Shown here: one piece after another, positions 46,915 through 56,334 of the stretch
How the letters are laid out: each line of letters begins with the position of its first letter
Position numbering within the stretch: the first letter of the stretch is position 1
Assembly: GCF_019931575.1 (NCBI RefSeq)
Contig: NZ_CP082923.1
Span: 310,001-374,000 of the forward strand
Direction of reading: 5' to 3'
Source of the DNA: Caulobacter segnis
GTDB taxonomy: Bacteria > Pseudomonadota > Alphaproteobacteria > Caulobacterales > Caulobacteraceae
Length of the DNA stretch: 64,000 nucleotides
Made by a program: the position numbers and the translations under genes
The notes under the pieces: model-generated
Told to the model about the DNA's origin: nothing
Seen by the model: only the letters and a program-made list of their open reading frames with translations
Databases searched by the model: none

Positions 46915-47757
46915 ATGACCGTCCAAAGCCCCGACGACACCGCCCACACGCCGGTGATCCACACCACCGTCCCGCACGCCAACGCCACCGCCGCGGTCGG
47001 CGAGGCCAAGATCAAGGCGCGCGACGTCAAGGTGTTCTACGGCGAGAAGCAGGCGCTGTTCGACGTCAACCTGGACATCCCCGCCAAGTCGGTGACCGCC
47101 TTCATCGGCCCATCGGGCTGCGGCAAGTCGACCTTCCTGCGCTGCATCAACCGCATGAACGACACGATCCCCTCGGCCCGCGTCGAGGGTTCGATCGAGA
47201 TCGACGGCAATGACGTCAATCTGAAGAGCGTCGACCCTGTGGTCCTGCGTTCGCGCGTCGGCATGGTGTTCCAGAAGCCGAACCCCTTCCCGAAGACCAT
47301 CTTCGAGAACGTCGCCTACGGCCCGCGCATCCACGGCCTGGCCTCGCGCAAGGACGAGCTGGAAGCCATCGTCGAGAGCAGCCTGAAGAAGGCCGGCCTC
47401 TGGAACGAGGTCGCCGACCGCCTGCATCAACCTGGCACCGGCTTGTCGGGCGGCCAGCAGCAGCGTCTGGTGATCGCCCGCGCCATCGCCGTGTCGCCGG
47501 AAGTGATCCTGATGGACGAGCCCTGCTCGGCCCTGGACCCGATCGCCACGGCCAAGATCGAGGAGCTGATCGACGAGCTGCGGACCCAGTTCTGCATCGT
47601 CATTGTCACCCACTCGATGGCCCAGGCCGCCCGCGTCTCGCAGCGCACGGCCTTCTTCCACCTGGGCAAGCTGGTCGAGAGCGGTCCGACCGAGGAGATG
47701 TTCACCAATCCTCGCGACAGCCGCACCCAGGACTACATCACCGGCCGCTTCGGCTGA
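46915..47757 (+). CDS. pstB: Phosphate ABC transporter ATP-binding protein PstB
   Basis: A 280-residue ATPase: Walker A GPSGCGKS (65-72), the Q-loop [16 protein letters not shown], signature [14 protein letters not shown], Walker [14 protein letters not shown] and the switch His in [15 protein letters not shown]-like text, here [11 protein letters not shown], is PstB-specific. An earlier in-frame ATG at 46864 would add 17 residues; the later ATG matches usual length better. It powers PstC/PstA and relays the phosphate signal to PhoR through PhoU. Confidence 0.95.
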   Translation: MTVQSPDDTAHTPVIHTTVPHANATAAVGEAKIKARDVKVFYGEKQALFDVNLDIPAKSVTAFIGPSGCGKSTFLRCINRMNDTIPSARVEGSIEIDGNDVNLKSVDPVVLRSRVGMVFQKPNPFPKTIFENVAYGPRIHGLASRKDELEAIVESSLKKAGLWNEVADRLHQPGTGLSGGQQQRLVIARAIAVSPEVILMDEPCSALDPIATAKIEELIDELRTQFCIVIVTHSMAQAARVSQRTAFFHLGKLVESGPTEEMFTNPRDSRTQDYITGRFG

Positions 47758-47780
47758 TCTGGCGGGAAGAGACACGTAAG

Positions 47781-48473
47781 ATGACCGAACATACCGTCAA
47801 GTCGTACGGCGAAGAGCTGGCCCACCTCACGGCCGAAGTCACCCGCATGGGCGGCATCGCCGAGAGCCAGGTCGCCGACTGCATCGCCGCCATCGCTCGC
47901 CGCGACGGCCCGCTCGCCCAGGCCGTGGTGGCCGGTGACGAGCGCCTGGACGCCCTGCAGGGTGAGATCGAGCGCAAGGCCTTCCGCCTGATCGCCCTGC
48001 GCCAGCCGATGGCCGTGGACCTGCGCCACGCCGTCGCCGCCCTGAAGATCTCGATGAGCCTGGAACGCTGCGGCGACATGGCCAAGAACATCGGCAAGCG
48101 CGCGCTGATCCTGACCGAGGCCGATCCGATGACCGCCCTGACCCGGTCGATCGAGCGCATGGGCAAGCTGGTGCAGAGCCGCCTGAAGGACGTCCTGGAC
48201 GCCTACACCACCTCGGACCTGCAGCGCGCCATCGGCGTGTGGAGCCGCGACGAGGAGGTCGACGAGCACTACAACTCGATCTTCCGCGAGCTGCTGACCT
48301 ACATGATGGGCGACCCGCGCACGATCAACGCCTGCGCTCATCTGCTGTTCGTGGCCAAGAACCTGGAACGCATCGGCGACCACGCCACCAACATCGCGGA
48401 AATCATCCACTTCGAGCTGACCGGTGAAGAGCTGGTGTCGCAGCGTCCGAAGCTGGACGTGGTTTCGCAGTAA
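47781..48473 (+). CDS. phoU: Phosphate signalling protein PhoU
   Basis: A 230-residue all-helical protein of two similar three-helix halves. Each has a metal-binding DE-type motif: VVAGDERLDALQGEIERKAF in the first and SRDEEVDEHYNSIFRELLTY in the second. PhoU holds PhoR in its phosphatase state when phosphate is plentiful and controls Pst uptake. It lies 23 bp after pstB and 18 bp before phoB. Confidence 0.95.
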   Translation: MTEHTVKSYGEELAHLTAEVTRMGGIAESQVADCIAAIARRDGPLAQAVVAGDERLDALQGEIERKAFRLIALRQPMAVDLRHAVAALKISMSLERCGDMAKNIGKRALILTEADPMTALTRSIERMGKLVQSRLKDVLDAYTTSDLQRAIGVWSRDEEVDEHYNSIFRELLTYMMGDPRTINACAHLLFVAKNLERIGDHATNIAEIIHFELTGEELVSQRPKLDVVSQ

Positions 48474-48491
48474 GCCAGGAGGCGATCAGAA

Positions 48492-49184
48492 GTGACTCCC
48501 TACGTTCTGGTGGTCGAAGACGAAGACGCCCTGGCCACCCTGCTGCACTACAACCTCGACAAGGAAGGCTACCGCGTCGGCGTGGCCGGCGACGGCGAGG
48601 AAGCCCTGATCATGGCCAACGAGCGGGCCCCGGACCTGGTTATCCTCGACTGGATGCTGCCCAAGGTCTCGGGCATCGAGGTCTGCCGCCGCCTGCGCGG
48701 CCGGGCCGAGACCCGCAACGTGCCGATCATCATGCTGACGGCGCGCGGCGAGGAAACGGATCGGATCCGCGGCCTGGACACCGGCGCCGACGACTATGTC
48801 GTGAAGCCGTTCTCGATGGTCGAGCTGACCGCCCGCGTCCGCGCGGTGCTGCGCCGCATCCGCCCGGGCCTGGCCGACGACCGCATCACGGTCGGCGACA
48901 TCATCATCGATCGGGTCGCCCATCGCGTGAAGCGCGACGGCAAGGAGATCCACCTGGGTCCGACCGAGTTCCGCCTGCTGGACTATCTGATGCAGCACCC
49001 GGGCCGGGTGTTCAGCCGCGAACAGCTGCTGGACGCCGTCTGGGGCTCGGACGTCTATGTCGAGGCCCGCACGGTCGACGTCCATATCGGCCGCCTGCGC
49101 AAGGCGCTGAACGGCAGCTCGGACGGCGACCCCATCCGCACGGTCCGCTCGGCCGGCTACTCGCTGGACCTGGACGCGGCCTGA
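48492..49184 (+). CDS. phoB: Phosphate regulon response regulator PhoB
   Basis: A 230-residue OmpR-type regulator: receiver with Asp53 in VILDWMLPK and Lys105 in YVVKPFS, then a winged helix with LGPTEFRLLDYLMQHPGRVF and TVDVHIGRLRKAL. It starts at GTG after an AGGAGG ribosome site. It binds Pho boxes like the one at 44010. Its end overlaps the convergent hybrid kinase gene by 28 bp. Confidence 0.96.
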   Translation: MTPYVLVVEDEDALATLLHYNLDKEGYRVGVAGDGEEALIMANERAPDLVILDWMLPKVSGIEVCRRLRGRAETRNVPIIMLTARGEETDRIRGLDTGADDYVVKPFSMVELTARVRAVLRRIRPGLADDRITVGDIIIDRVAHRVKRDGKEIHLGPTEFRLLDYLMQHPGRVFSREQLLDAVWGSDVYVEARTVDVHIGRLRKALNGSSDGDPIRTVRSAGYSLDLDAA

Positions 49185-50818
49185 GATTCCCCGGCCTCGC
49201 CCGCCTGGGCGGCGAGGTCGGCGGCCGCGGCGATGCTCTCGAACAGCGCCGTGACGGTGATCGGCTTGGCCAGGTGAAGGTCGGCGCCGGCCTCCAGGCA
49301 CGCCTCGACCTGATGCGGCATGGCGTTGGCGGTCAGCGAGATGATCGGGATGCGGCCGCCGCCCGCGGCCTGCTCGCGGGTCCGGATGGCGCGGATCGCC
49401 GTCAACCCGTCCATCACCGGCATCTGGGTGTCCATCAGCACCACATCGAAGGGCTGGCTGCCGAAGGCTTCCAGCGCGGCGGCGCCGTTCTCGGCCACCA
49501 CCAGGTCGGCGGTCTCGCCCAGCATCAGCTCGACGACGCGCTGGTTGGTCGGGTGATCCTCGGCCAGCAGGACGCGCAGCCGCTCGGCCGACGGCGCGGG
49601 CGCGGCGCGACGGACGGGCGCAGGAGCCTCGCTCAGGGCGGGCGCCAGGCGGGCCGTGAAGCGGAAGGTCGCGCCCTGGCCCGGCGTCGACTCGCAGGTG
49701 ATGTCGCCGTCCATCAGCTTGGCGAAGCGCAGGGCGATGTTCAGCCCCAGGCCCGAGCCGCCGAACCGGCGGGTGATCGAGCCGTCGCCCTGGACGAAGC
49801 GCTCGAACAGGCTGGCCTGGACCTCGGGGGTGAAGCCCTCGCCGCTGTCCTGGACCTCGACCGACAGCGCGATCGCGCCGCCATCGACGGGGCGCGTGGC
49901 GGCCCGGACCGCGACGGCGCCCTCGCTGGTGAACTTCACCGCGTTGCTGATCAGGTTGTTGACGATCTGACCCAGCTTCAGGGCGTCGCCGGTGACCCGG
50001 TCCTGGAAGTCGGGCGCGAAGTCGAGCGAGAAGGTCAGGCCCTTCTGGTGGGCCAGCCCCTCGAAGGTGGCCGCCGCCGCGATCAGGCCGCCGCGCAGGT
50101 TGAAGGGCGCGGTCTCCAGCCCGACCTCGCCGGCCTCGACCTTGGCCAGGTCCAGGATGTCGCTCAGCAGGGCGTTCAGCACCCGGCCCGAACCGAGGAT
50201 CACGTCCATCATCTCGCGCTGGCGGGCGGTCAGCTCGGTCTGGGCCAGCACCTGGGCCATGCCCAGCACGCCGTTCAGCGGGGTGCGGATCTCGTGGCTC
50301 ATATTGGCCAGGAACTCGGTCTTGGCGATGCTGGCGGCCTGGGCGCTCTGCAGGGCCGCCTCCAGCGCCGCCGCCGAGGCCTTCCGCTCGGTGATGTCCT
50401 CGCTGATGATCAGCAGCAGCTTCTCGTCGCCCTCGCCGGGAATGGCGATCTTCTTGGTCTGCAGCCAGCGGTCGCCGTTGTGCGGGGTCTTCAGCGGTTC
50501 CTCGTCGATGACCCAGACCCGGTCGCTGTCCAGCACCTTACGGTCCATCTCGGCGAAGGCGGCGGCCTGGTCGGCGGGAAAGAAGTCAGCGTCGTTGCGG
50601 CCGATCAGGGCCTCGCGCGGCACGCCCAGCAGCGCCTCGCCGGCGCGGTTGACCAGCACGAAGCGGCCGTCCTTGCCGTTCTTGACCACCAGCATCGCCG
50701 GCACGCTCTCGACCACCGCGTCGAGGAAGGCGCGCGAGTGCAGGGCCTTCGTCGGATGCGAGGCGTCGGCGGCGACCGCCGGATCGCGACCCGGCGGGGC
50801 GTGTTCGTCTGAAGCCAT
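49157..50818 (-). CDS. Hybrid sensor histidine kinase (PAS-HisKA-HATPase-REC)
   Basis: A 553-residue soluble kinase. PAS domain ~28-145 (MLVVKNGKDGRFVLVNRAGE), HisKA with MSHEIRTPLNGVLG and His175, HATPase (NLISNAVKFT, DSGEGF, GGSGLGLNIAL), and a receiver with Asp463 in VLMDTQMPVMDG and Lys518 in LAKPITV. No membrane segment and no Hpt domain, so a separate phosphotransfer protein is needed; Caulobacter uses several such hybrids. The signal and target are unknown. Its last 28 bp overlap phoB tail to tail, which may create antisense transcript between the two. Confidence 0.92.
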   Translation of the reverse strand: MASDEHAPPGRDPAVAADASHPTKALHSRAFLDAVVESVPAMLVVKNGKDGRFVLVNRAGEALLGVPREALIGRNDADFFPADQAAAFAEMDRKVLDSDRVWVIDEEPLKTPHNGDRWLQTKKIAIPGEGDEKLLLIISEDITERKASAAALEAALQSAQAASIAKTEFLANMSHEIRTPLNGVLGMAQVLAQTELTARQREMMDVILGSGRVLNALLSDILDLAKVEAGEVGLETAPFNLRGGLIAAAATFEGLAHQKGLTFSLDFAPDFQDRVTGDALKLGQIVNNLISNAVKFTSEGAVAVRAATRPVDGGAIALSVEVQDSGEGFTPEVQASLFERFVQGDGSITRRFGGSGLGLNIALRFAKLMDGDITCESTPGQGATFRFTARLAPALSEAPAPVRRAAPAPSAERLRVLLAEDHPTNQRVVELMLGETADLVVAENGAAALEAFGSQPFDVVLMDTQMPVMDGLTAIRAIRTREQAAGGGRIPIISLTANAMPHQVEACLEAGADLHLAKPITVTALFESIAAAADLAAQAGEAGESQAASRSSE

Positions 50819-50972
50819 GCGCGGCGTTCGCTCCCCTCCCGCGCATCCGACCCTAAGGCGTTGAATGGACGCGCGAACTCAATATGGCATAGAGCCGTCG
50901 AGCGGTGGAGCTGACAAGCTTGACCTGGATCAATTTCCCCCGGACGAGACGATAGGACGCACCGCGCGCGGA

Positions 50973-51890
50973 CTAGCGTCCCAGCCGCTTGAGCACCTCT
51001 TCGCGGTAGGTGCGGCTGGTCACCACCTCGGCCCCGCTGGCCAGGGTCAGCCGCCACGAGCCGTCCGACAGCGGCTGGGCCTCGCGCACATGGGCCAGGT
51101 TGATCAGGGCCGAGCGGTGGGCGCGAGCGAACAGGCGGGGGTCGAGGCGCGCCTCCAGGCTTTGCAACGTGGCGCGCAGCAGGCCCTCGCGACTGTCGCC
51201 CCAGTGGACGACGACATAGTTGTCGGCGGCGCCGAACCACTCGACCGCCGAGGTCTCGACCGGGACGCGGCGCGCGCCGGTCATCACCATCAGCCGTTCG
51301 GGTTCGGATGGGGCGGCCACGGCGCGAGCCTGCGCCAAGGCCGCTTCCAGCAGGGCGTTGCGGGCGCGCGCCTCGGCGGCCTTGCGGTGATGGGCGGCGG
51401 CCAGGCCCACGGCGACGATGGCGGTGTAGAGCAGGATGCAGACCGGAACCCGTCCCAGCACCCGACCGGCCAGGTCGGTCCCGCCGATGAAGGCCTGGTC
51501 GATCAGCGAGGAGGCCAGGGCCTCCAGCGGGACGGCCATGAGGCCAGCGACGAGGCTGGCGGCCAGACCGCGCGCGCCGGCCCCGAACCAGCGCAGGACC
51601 CACCAGACCAGGCCCGCCGCCGGCAGCCAGGCGGCGTAGATGGCGCCCTGCCACAGCAGCGAGGTCGGAACGTCCAGGACGATCCCGCGCTGGGTCGCGA
51701 ACCGTCGGGCGAACCAGGCGGCGCTGACCGTGGTCATCAGCCAGCTATAGGCCGTGAACGCCCAGACCCAGGCGGAGGTCGGCGCGGTCCTCAGGCGGGT
51801 GACCAGGCGTGTCGCCGGCGCGCCGCCAGCACCGCGATCCAGATCACGGCCATCGGTTGGAACAGCAGGGTCGGCCAGAGCTGGCTCCAT
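50973..51890 (-). CDS. Membrane-anchored LytTR-family transcriptional regulator
   Basis: A 305-residue protein. Four hydrophobic segments (about 40-165) are followed by an Ala/Arg-rich helix and a C-terminal LytTR DNA-binding domain: IETSAVEW-like start, here VETSAVEWFGAADNYVVVHW, then RAHRSALINLAHVREAQPL and SRTYREEVLKRL. Membrane-bound LytTR proteins act as one-component regulators. The ATG at 51890 overlaps the end of the DUF2306 gene upstream by 100 bp; no better ATG or GTG is seen before the first helix, so the start is uncertain. Confidence 0.83.
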   Translation of the reverse strand: MEPALADPAVPTDGRDLDRGAGGAPATRLVTRLRTAPTSAWVWAFTAYSWLMTTVSAAWFARRFATQRGIVLDVPTSLLWQGAIYAAWLPAAGLVWWVLRWFGAGARGLAASLVAGLMAVPLEALASSLIDQAFIGGTDLAGRVLGRVPVCILLYTAIVAVGLAAAHHRKAAEARARNALLEAALAQARAVAAPSEPERLMVMTGARRVPVETSAVEWFGAADNYVVVHWGDSREGLLRATLQSLEARLDPRLFARAHRSALINLAHVREAQPLSDGSWRLTLASGAEVVTSRTYREEVLKRLGR

Positions 51891-52468
51891 GGCGTCGGCA
51901 GGAAGGTCAGGAAGTTGCCCGAGAAGGCGCTGATCACCGCGCCGTAAGCGCTCAGCATCTTCACAAGGTGCTCGTAGGTCCAGAGGTTCGGCGAGAACGG
52001 CCAGGCGGTGGGGCGGATAAATCGCCAGAGGTCCCAGGCGCCGTAGGTGAAACAGGCATAGACGAGGGCGGCGCTGACGGCGGCCTTGTTCCCGGTCCGG
52101 CCCTGGACCACCAGGACCAGCACCCAGGCGCCGATCGTCAGCACGCCCAGGGTGACGACCCAGTCCAGCGCCGTGGCCCGCTGGCGAGGATCCAGGTCCG
52201 GACGCTTGCGCTTCAGCACCCGCGCGCCGGAGAAGACGGTCATGGTCGCCGTCGCCGACAGGGCCGCGAAATAGGCGTTGAAATGCAGCGCCGTCATCAC
52301 CCAGGCGGCGGCCAGCAGCACGCTCATCAGCCCGACGAAGACGCGGCCCGACGTACGGTGCAGGCGCGAGCCCTTGCGGCTGAGGATCGGAGCCAAGCCG
52401 ACGGCGACCAGGATAAAGCCGCAGCCGATGTGCAGGGCCAAAGCGGGGGAGAAGAAGAGCTTGTCCAT
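51791..52468 (-). CDS. DUF2306 family membrane protein
   Basis: A 225-residue protein with about six membrane helices. LHIGCGFILVAVGLAPILSR followed by KGSRLHRTSGRVFV is the DUF2306 signature, with a conserved His and a GR turn. Function unknown. DUF2306 genes often sit next to a LytTR regulator, as here (100-bp overlap), which suggests that the membrane protein and the regulator work together (inference). The ATG at 52468 gives the usual N-terminus; the longer frame to 52912 runs into purD. Confidence 0.78.
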   Translation of the reverse strand: MDKLFFSPALALHIGCGFILVAVGLAPILSRKGSRLHRTSGRVFVGLMSVLLAAAWVMTALHFNAYFAALSATATMTVFSGARVLKRKRPDLDPRQRATALDWVVTLGVLTIGAWVLVLVVQGRTGNKAAVSAALVYACFTYGAWDLWRFIRPTAWPFSPNLWTYEHLVKMLSAYGAVISAFSGNFLTFLPTPWSQLWPTLLFQPMAVIWIAVLAARRRHAWSPA

Positions 52469-52583
52469 GGCCGCCAGGTGTCCCGGTCGGGCGGGTCTGG
52501 CCAGCGCGATGGGGCGGATGACGGCGGGTGGGGGCGAGAGCATGGCTTGACCCGGCGGCGCCCGCGCGTCACACCCCGCGCTC

Positions 52584-53864
52584 ATGGAAAAGCTGACCAT
52601 CCTCCTCGTCGGGTCCGGCGGGCGCGAGCACGCCCTGGCCTGGAAGATCGCCCAGTCGCCGCTGTGCGGCCGCCTCGTCGCCGCCCCGGGCAATCCCGGC
52701 ATTGCGGCCGTCGCCGAGCTGCGCGCCGTCAAGGCGACCGACGCCGACGGCCTGGTGGCCCTGGCCCAGGAGATCGGCGCGGACCTCGTCGTGGTCGGCC
52801 CGGAATCGGCGCTGGAAGTGGGCCTGGCCGACAAGCTGGCCGAGGCGGGCGTCCCCTGCTTTGGCGGCAGCCAGCGCGCCGCCCAGCTGGAAACGTCGAA
52901 GGCCTTCACCAAGGACTTCTGCCAGCGCCACGGCCTGCCGACGGCGGCCTATGGGGTGTTCGAGAACGCGGCCGCCGCGAGCGCCTTCCTCGACACGCTG
53001 GACGCGCCGTTCGTGATCAAGGCCGACGGCCTGGCGGCGGGCAAGGGCGTGGTCATCGCCGCGACCCGGGCCGAGGCCGACGCGGCGGTGCTGGACATGC
53101 TGGGCGGCCGCTTCGGCTCGGCCGGCGCCCGCGTGGTGATCGAGGAGTTCATGCACGGCGAGGAGGCCTCGCTGTTCGCGATCTCCGACGGCAAGACGGC
53201 GGTGCTGTTCGGCGCGGCCCAGGACCACAAGCGCGCCTATGACGGCGACAAGGGTCCCAACACCGGCGGCATGGGCACCTATTCGCCGCCGCCCGTCCTG
53301 ACCGACGCCCTGATCGACCAGGCCTGGCGCGAGCTGATCGTCCCGACCGTCGAGGGCATGGCCGCCGAGGGCAACCCGTATGTCGGCGTGCTCTATGCCG
53401 GTCTGATGCTGACCCCCACGGGGCCAAAGCTGGTCGAGTACAACGCCCGCTTCGGCGACCCCGAGTGCCAGACCCTGATGCTGCGCCTGGAAAGTGACCT
53501 CGTCCCGATCCTGCTGGCGGCCGCCAAGGGCGAACTGGCCTCGGCCGCGCCGCCGAAGTGGCGCGACGAGGCGGCGATCTGCGTGGTCCTGGCCGCCGAG
53601 GGCTATCCCGACGCGCCCAAGACCGGCGGCCGGATCCAGGGCGCCGACGCCGACTTCGGCGACGAGGCGGTGGTCTTCCACGCCGGTACGACCCGCGAGT
53701 TCCAGGGGCGTCTTGTCGCCTCGGGTGGGCGGGTGCTGAACGTCTGCGCCCTGGGCGCGACCCTGCACGAGGCCCGTGACGTGGCCTACGCCGCGCTGGG
53801 GACGATCAGCCTGGAAGGCGGCTTCTATCGCACCGACATCGGCTGGCGGGCGCTGAAGGGGTGA
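52584..53864 (+). CDS. purD: Phosphoribosylamine-glycine ligase
   Basis: A 426-residue ATP-grasp enzyme joining glycine to phosphoribosylamine in step 2 of purine synthesis. Seen: VGSGGREHALAWKI (N-domain), the ATP-grasp Lys region FVIKADGLAAGKGVVIA, DHKRAYDGDKGPNTGGMGTY (the PurD signature) and EYNARFGDPECQ with metal-binding Glu and Asn. Length is standard. It is divergent from the DUF2306/LytTR pair and monocistronic. Confidence 0.96.
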   Translation: MEKLTILLVGSGGREHALAWKIAQSPLCGRLVAAPGNPGIAAVAELRAVKATDADGLVALAQEIGADLVVVGPESALEVGLADKLAEAGVPCFGGSQRAAQLETSKAFTKDFCQRHGLPTAAYGVFENAAAASAFLDTLDAPFVIKADGLAAGKGVVIAATRAEADAAVLDMLGGRFGSAGARVVIEEFMHGEEASLFAISDGKTAVLFGAAQDHKRAYDGDKGPNTGGMGTYSPPPVLTDALIDQAWRELIVPTVEGMAAEGNPYVGVLYAGLMLTPTGPKLVEYNARFGDPECQTLMLRLESDLVPILLAAAKGELASAAPPKWRDEAAICVVLAAEGYPDAPKTGGRIQGADADFGDEAVVFHAGTTREFQGRLVASGGRVLNVCALGATLHEARDVAYAALGTISLEGGFYRTDIGWRALKG

Positions 53865-53956
53865 GATCCTCCTCCGCTGGGGAAGGATCAAGAGCTTGCC
53901 TAAGCGCTCGCGCCCTCTAAACTCCCTTTCAAACAAGCGTTGGGGAGAAGCGCGCC

Positions 53957-55039
53957 ATGGCCGAAGCCGCCGAACAGTCCGCCCAGGACCTGAACTCGGG
54001 CACCAAGCCGGTCGACCCGCGCCACGCGATCGACGAAGGCAAGCTGGCCGTCTGGCTGGAGGCCAATGTCGAGGGTTATGCCGGCCCGCTGGAGGTGCGC
54101 CAGTTCAAGGGCGGCCAGTCCAACCCGACCTATCAGCTGGTCACGCCGACCAAGAAATACGTCCTGCGCCGTAAGCCGCCGGGCAAGCTGCTGCCCAGCG
54201 CCCATGCCGTCGACCGCGAGTTCAAGGTGATCTCCGGCCTGAACAAGGCCCACTTCCCCGTCGCCAAGGCCTATGCCCTGTGCATGGACGAGGACGTCAT
54301 CGGCACGATCTTCTACGTCATGGACAATGTCGAAGGCCGGATCCTGTGGGACGGGACCCTGCCGGACTACCAGCCGGCCGAGCGCCGGGCGATCTACGAG
54401 GCCGAGATCGACACGCTGGCGGCCCTGCACAATGTCGACTACGCCGCCGTGGGCCTGGCCGACTACGGCAAGCCCGGCAACTATTTCGCCCGCCAGATCG
54501 ACCGCTGGACCAAGCAGTACCGGGCGTCGGAGACCAAGACGATCGACGAGATGGACCGGCTGATCGAATGGCTGCCGCAGAGCTGCCCGGTCGACGACAA
54601 GACTTCGATCGTTCATGGCGACTATCGCCTCGACAACATGATCCTGCACGCCACGGAGCCGCGCGTGGTGGCGGTGCTGGACTGGGAGCTGTCGACCCTG
54701 GGCAACCCGCTGGCCGACTTCAGCTACTTCCTGATGAACTGGGTGATGCCGTCCGACCAGCGCGGCGGCCTGGCGGAGATCTCCGACCTGGAGGCCTATG
54801 GCGTACCGACCATCCCGCAGGCGGTGGCGCGCTACTGCAAGGCCACCGGCCGCGACGGCCTGCCGGAACTCGACTGGTATTTCAGCTACAACCTCTTCAG
54901 ACTGGCCGGCATCTGCCAGGGCATCGTCGGCCGCGTCCGCGACGGCACCGCCGCCAGCGCCCATGCGCAGCTGATGGAGGCGCGCGTGCCGGTCCTGGCC
55001 AAGGGCGCCTGGGCCTTCGCGCAGAAGGCGGGGGCGTAA
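53957..55039 (+). CDS. APH-type phosphotransferase family protein
   Basis: A 360-residue protein of the aminoglycoside-phosphotransferase/ACAD10-like kinase fold. The nucleotide loop FKGGQSNPTYQL (about 50-61), catalytic loop SIVHGDYRLDNMIL (HxDxxxxN type) and metal motif VLDWELSTLGNPLADF are complete. This branch is usually linked to acyl-CoA dehydrogenases and lipid metabolism, not to antibiotic resistance. No acyl-CoA gene is adjacent; the substrate is unknown. The amidohydrolase gene follows after 8 bp and is probably co-transcribed. Confidence 0.87.
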   Translation: MAEAAEQSAQDLNSGTKPVDPRHAIDEGKLAVWLEANVEGYAGPLEVRQFKGGQSNPTYQLVTPTKKYVLRRKPPGKLLPSAHAVDREFKVISGLNKAHFPVAKAYALCMDEDVIGTIFYVMDNVEGRILWDGTLPDYQPAERRAIYEAEIDTLAALHNVDYAAVGLADYGKPGNYFARQIDRWTKQYRASETKTIDEMDRLIEWLPQSCPVDDKTSIVHGDYRLDNMILHATEPRVVAVLDWELSTLGNPLADFSYFLMNWVMPSDQRGGLAEISDLEAYGVPTIPQAVARYCKATGRDGLPELDWYFSYNLFRLAGICQGIVGRVRDGTAASAHAQLMEARVPVLAKGAWAFAQKAGA

Positions 55040-55047
55040 GAAGCTAC

Positions 55048-56334
55048 ATGCGGAAACTGCTATCGGGCGTTGCCGCCCTGGCTCTGGCCGGGACGCTGAG
55101 CAGCGTCGTGCATGCCGAGACGGTGTTCGTTCAGGCCGGCCGCCTGCTGGCCGATCCGGCGACGGGCAAGGTCGAGACGGCCAAGACCCTGGTGCTGGAG
55201 AACGGCAAGGTCGCCCGCATCGTCGACGGCTATGTCGCCGAGCCGGGCGGCAAGGTCGTGGACCTGAAGGACAGCTTCGTCCTGCCGGGCCTGATCGACA
55301 GCCACGTCCACCTGACCGGCCAGCAGGGGCCGACCTCGCGGCTGGACAACGTCACCCAGTCGGCGGCCGACGAGGCGATGGTCGGGGCCGGCTACGCCCG
55401 CAAGACCCTGATGGCCGGCTTCACCACCGTGGCCGACCTGGGCGCCACCAACCAGGCGATCTTCGCCCTGCGTGACGGTATCAAGCGCGGCGACGTGCCG
55501 GGGCCGCGCATCATCGCCGCCGGCTCGGCCGTCTCGGTTCATGGCGGCCACGGCGATATCAACGGCTATAGCGACGAGGTCATGCACGTGCTGCGGCCGA
55601 CCTCGGTGTGCTCGGGCTCCGACGACTGCCGCCGGGCGGTGCGCGAACAGGTCTGGCTGGGCGCCGACATCATCAAGATCACCGCCACCGGCGGGGTGCT
55701 GTCCAACACCGCCGCAGGCCTGAACCAGCAGTTCTCGGACGACGAGCTGAAGGCCATCGTGGAGAGCGCCCACCGCATGGGCCGCAAGGTCACCGCCCAC
55801 GCCCACGGCGTCGACGGCATCAACAGCTTCCTGAAGGCCGGCGGCGACTCGATCGAGCACGGCACCTATCTGGACGCCGACAGCATCGCCTTGTTCAAGA
55901 AGAACGGCGCCTATCTGGTCCCGACCCTGATGGCGGGCGATTTCGTCTACCGGATCGCCTCGGGGCCGAACAACTTCCTGACGCCCGCCCAGACCGCCAA
56001 GGCCCTGGACGCTGGTCCCAAGATGCTGGCCATGGCCCGCCGCGCCCACGAGGGCGGGGTCAAGATAGCGTTCGGCACCGACACCGGCGTCTCGGCCCAC
56101 GGCGACAACGCCGGCGAGTTCGCCCTACTGGTCAAGGCGGGCCTGACCCCGCTGGAAGCCATCCAAGCCGCGACGGTCAACGCCGCCGACCACTTCTCGC
56201 TGTCGGCCGAGATCGGCAGCCTGTCGCCCGGCAAGGCGGCCGACCTGATCGCGGTGAAGGGCGACCCGCTGAAGGAGGTCACCGAGCTGCAGCGCGTGAC
56301 GTCGGTGATCAAGGGCGGGGTGGTTTACAAGTAG
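55048..56334 (+). CDS. Exported metal-dependent amidohydrolase (prolidase/carboxypeptidase-like)
   Basis: A 428-residue enzyme with a Sec signal (LLSGVAALALAGTLSSVVHA). Metal ligands of the amidohydrolase superfamily are all present: HVH (86-88) in IDSHVHLTG, carbamylated-type Lys210 in DIIKITATGG, HAH (251-253), His271 in IEHGTYLD and Asp345 in FGTDTG. It resembles C. crescentus amidohydrolases reported to act on Xaa-Arg/Lys-type dipeptides and prolidase-like proteins; peptide hydrolysis in the periplasm is likely but unproven. It is convergent with lpxK, 0 bp apart. Confidence 0.88.
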   Translation: MRKLLSGVAALALAGTLSSVVHAETVFVQAGRLLADPATGKVETAKTLVLENGKVARIVDGYVAEPGGKVVDLKDSFVLPGLIDSHVHLTGQQGPTSRLDNVTQSAADEAMVGAGYARKTLMAGFTTVADLGATNQAIFALRDGIKRGDVPGPRIIAAGSAVSVHGGHGDINGYSDEVMHVLRPTSVCSGSDDCRRAVREQVWLGADIIKITATGGVLSNTAAGLNQQFSDDELKAIVESAHRMGRKVTAHAHGVDGINSFLKAGGDSIEHGTYLDADSIALFKKNGAYLVPTLMAGDFVYRIASGPNNFLTPAQTAKALDAGPKMLAMARRAHEGGVKIAFGTDTGVSAHGDNAGEFALLVKAGLTPLEAIQAATVNAADHFSLSAEIGSLSPGKAADLIAVKGDPLKEVTELQRVTSVIKGGVVYK

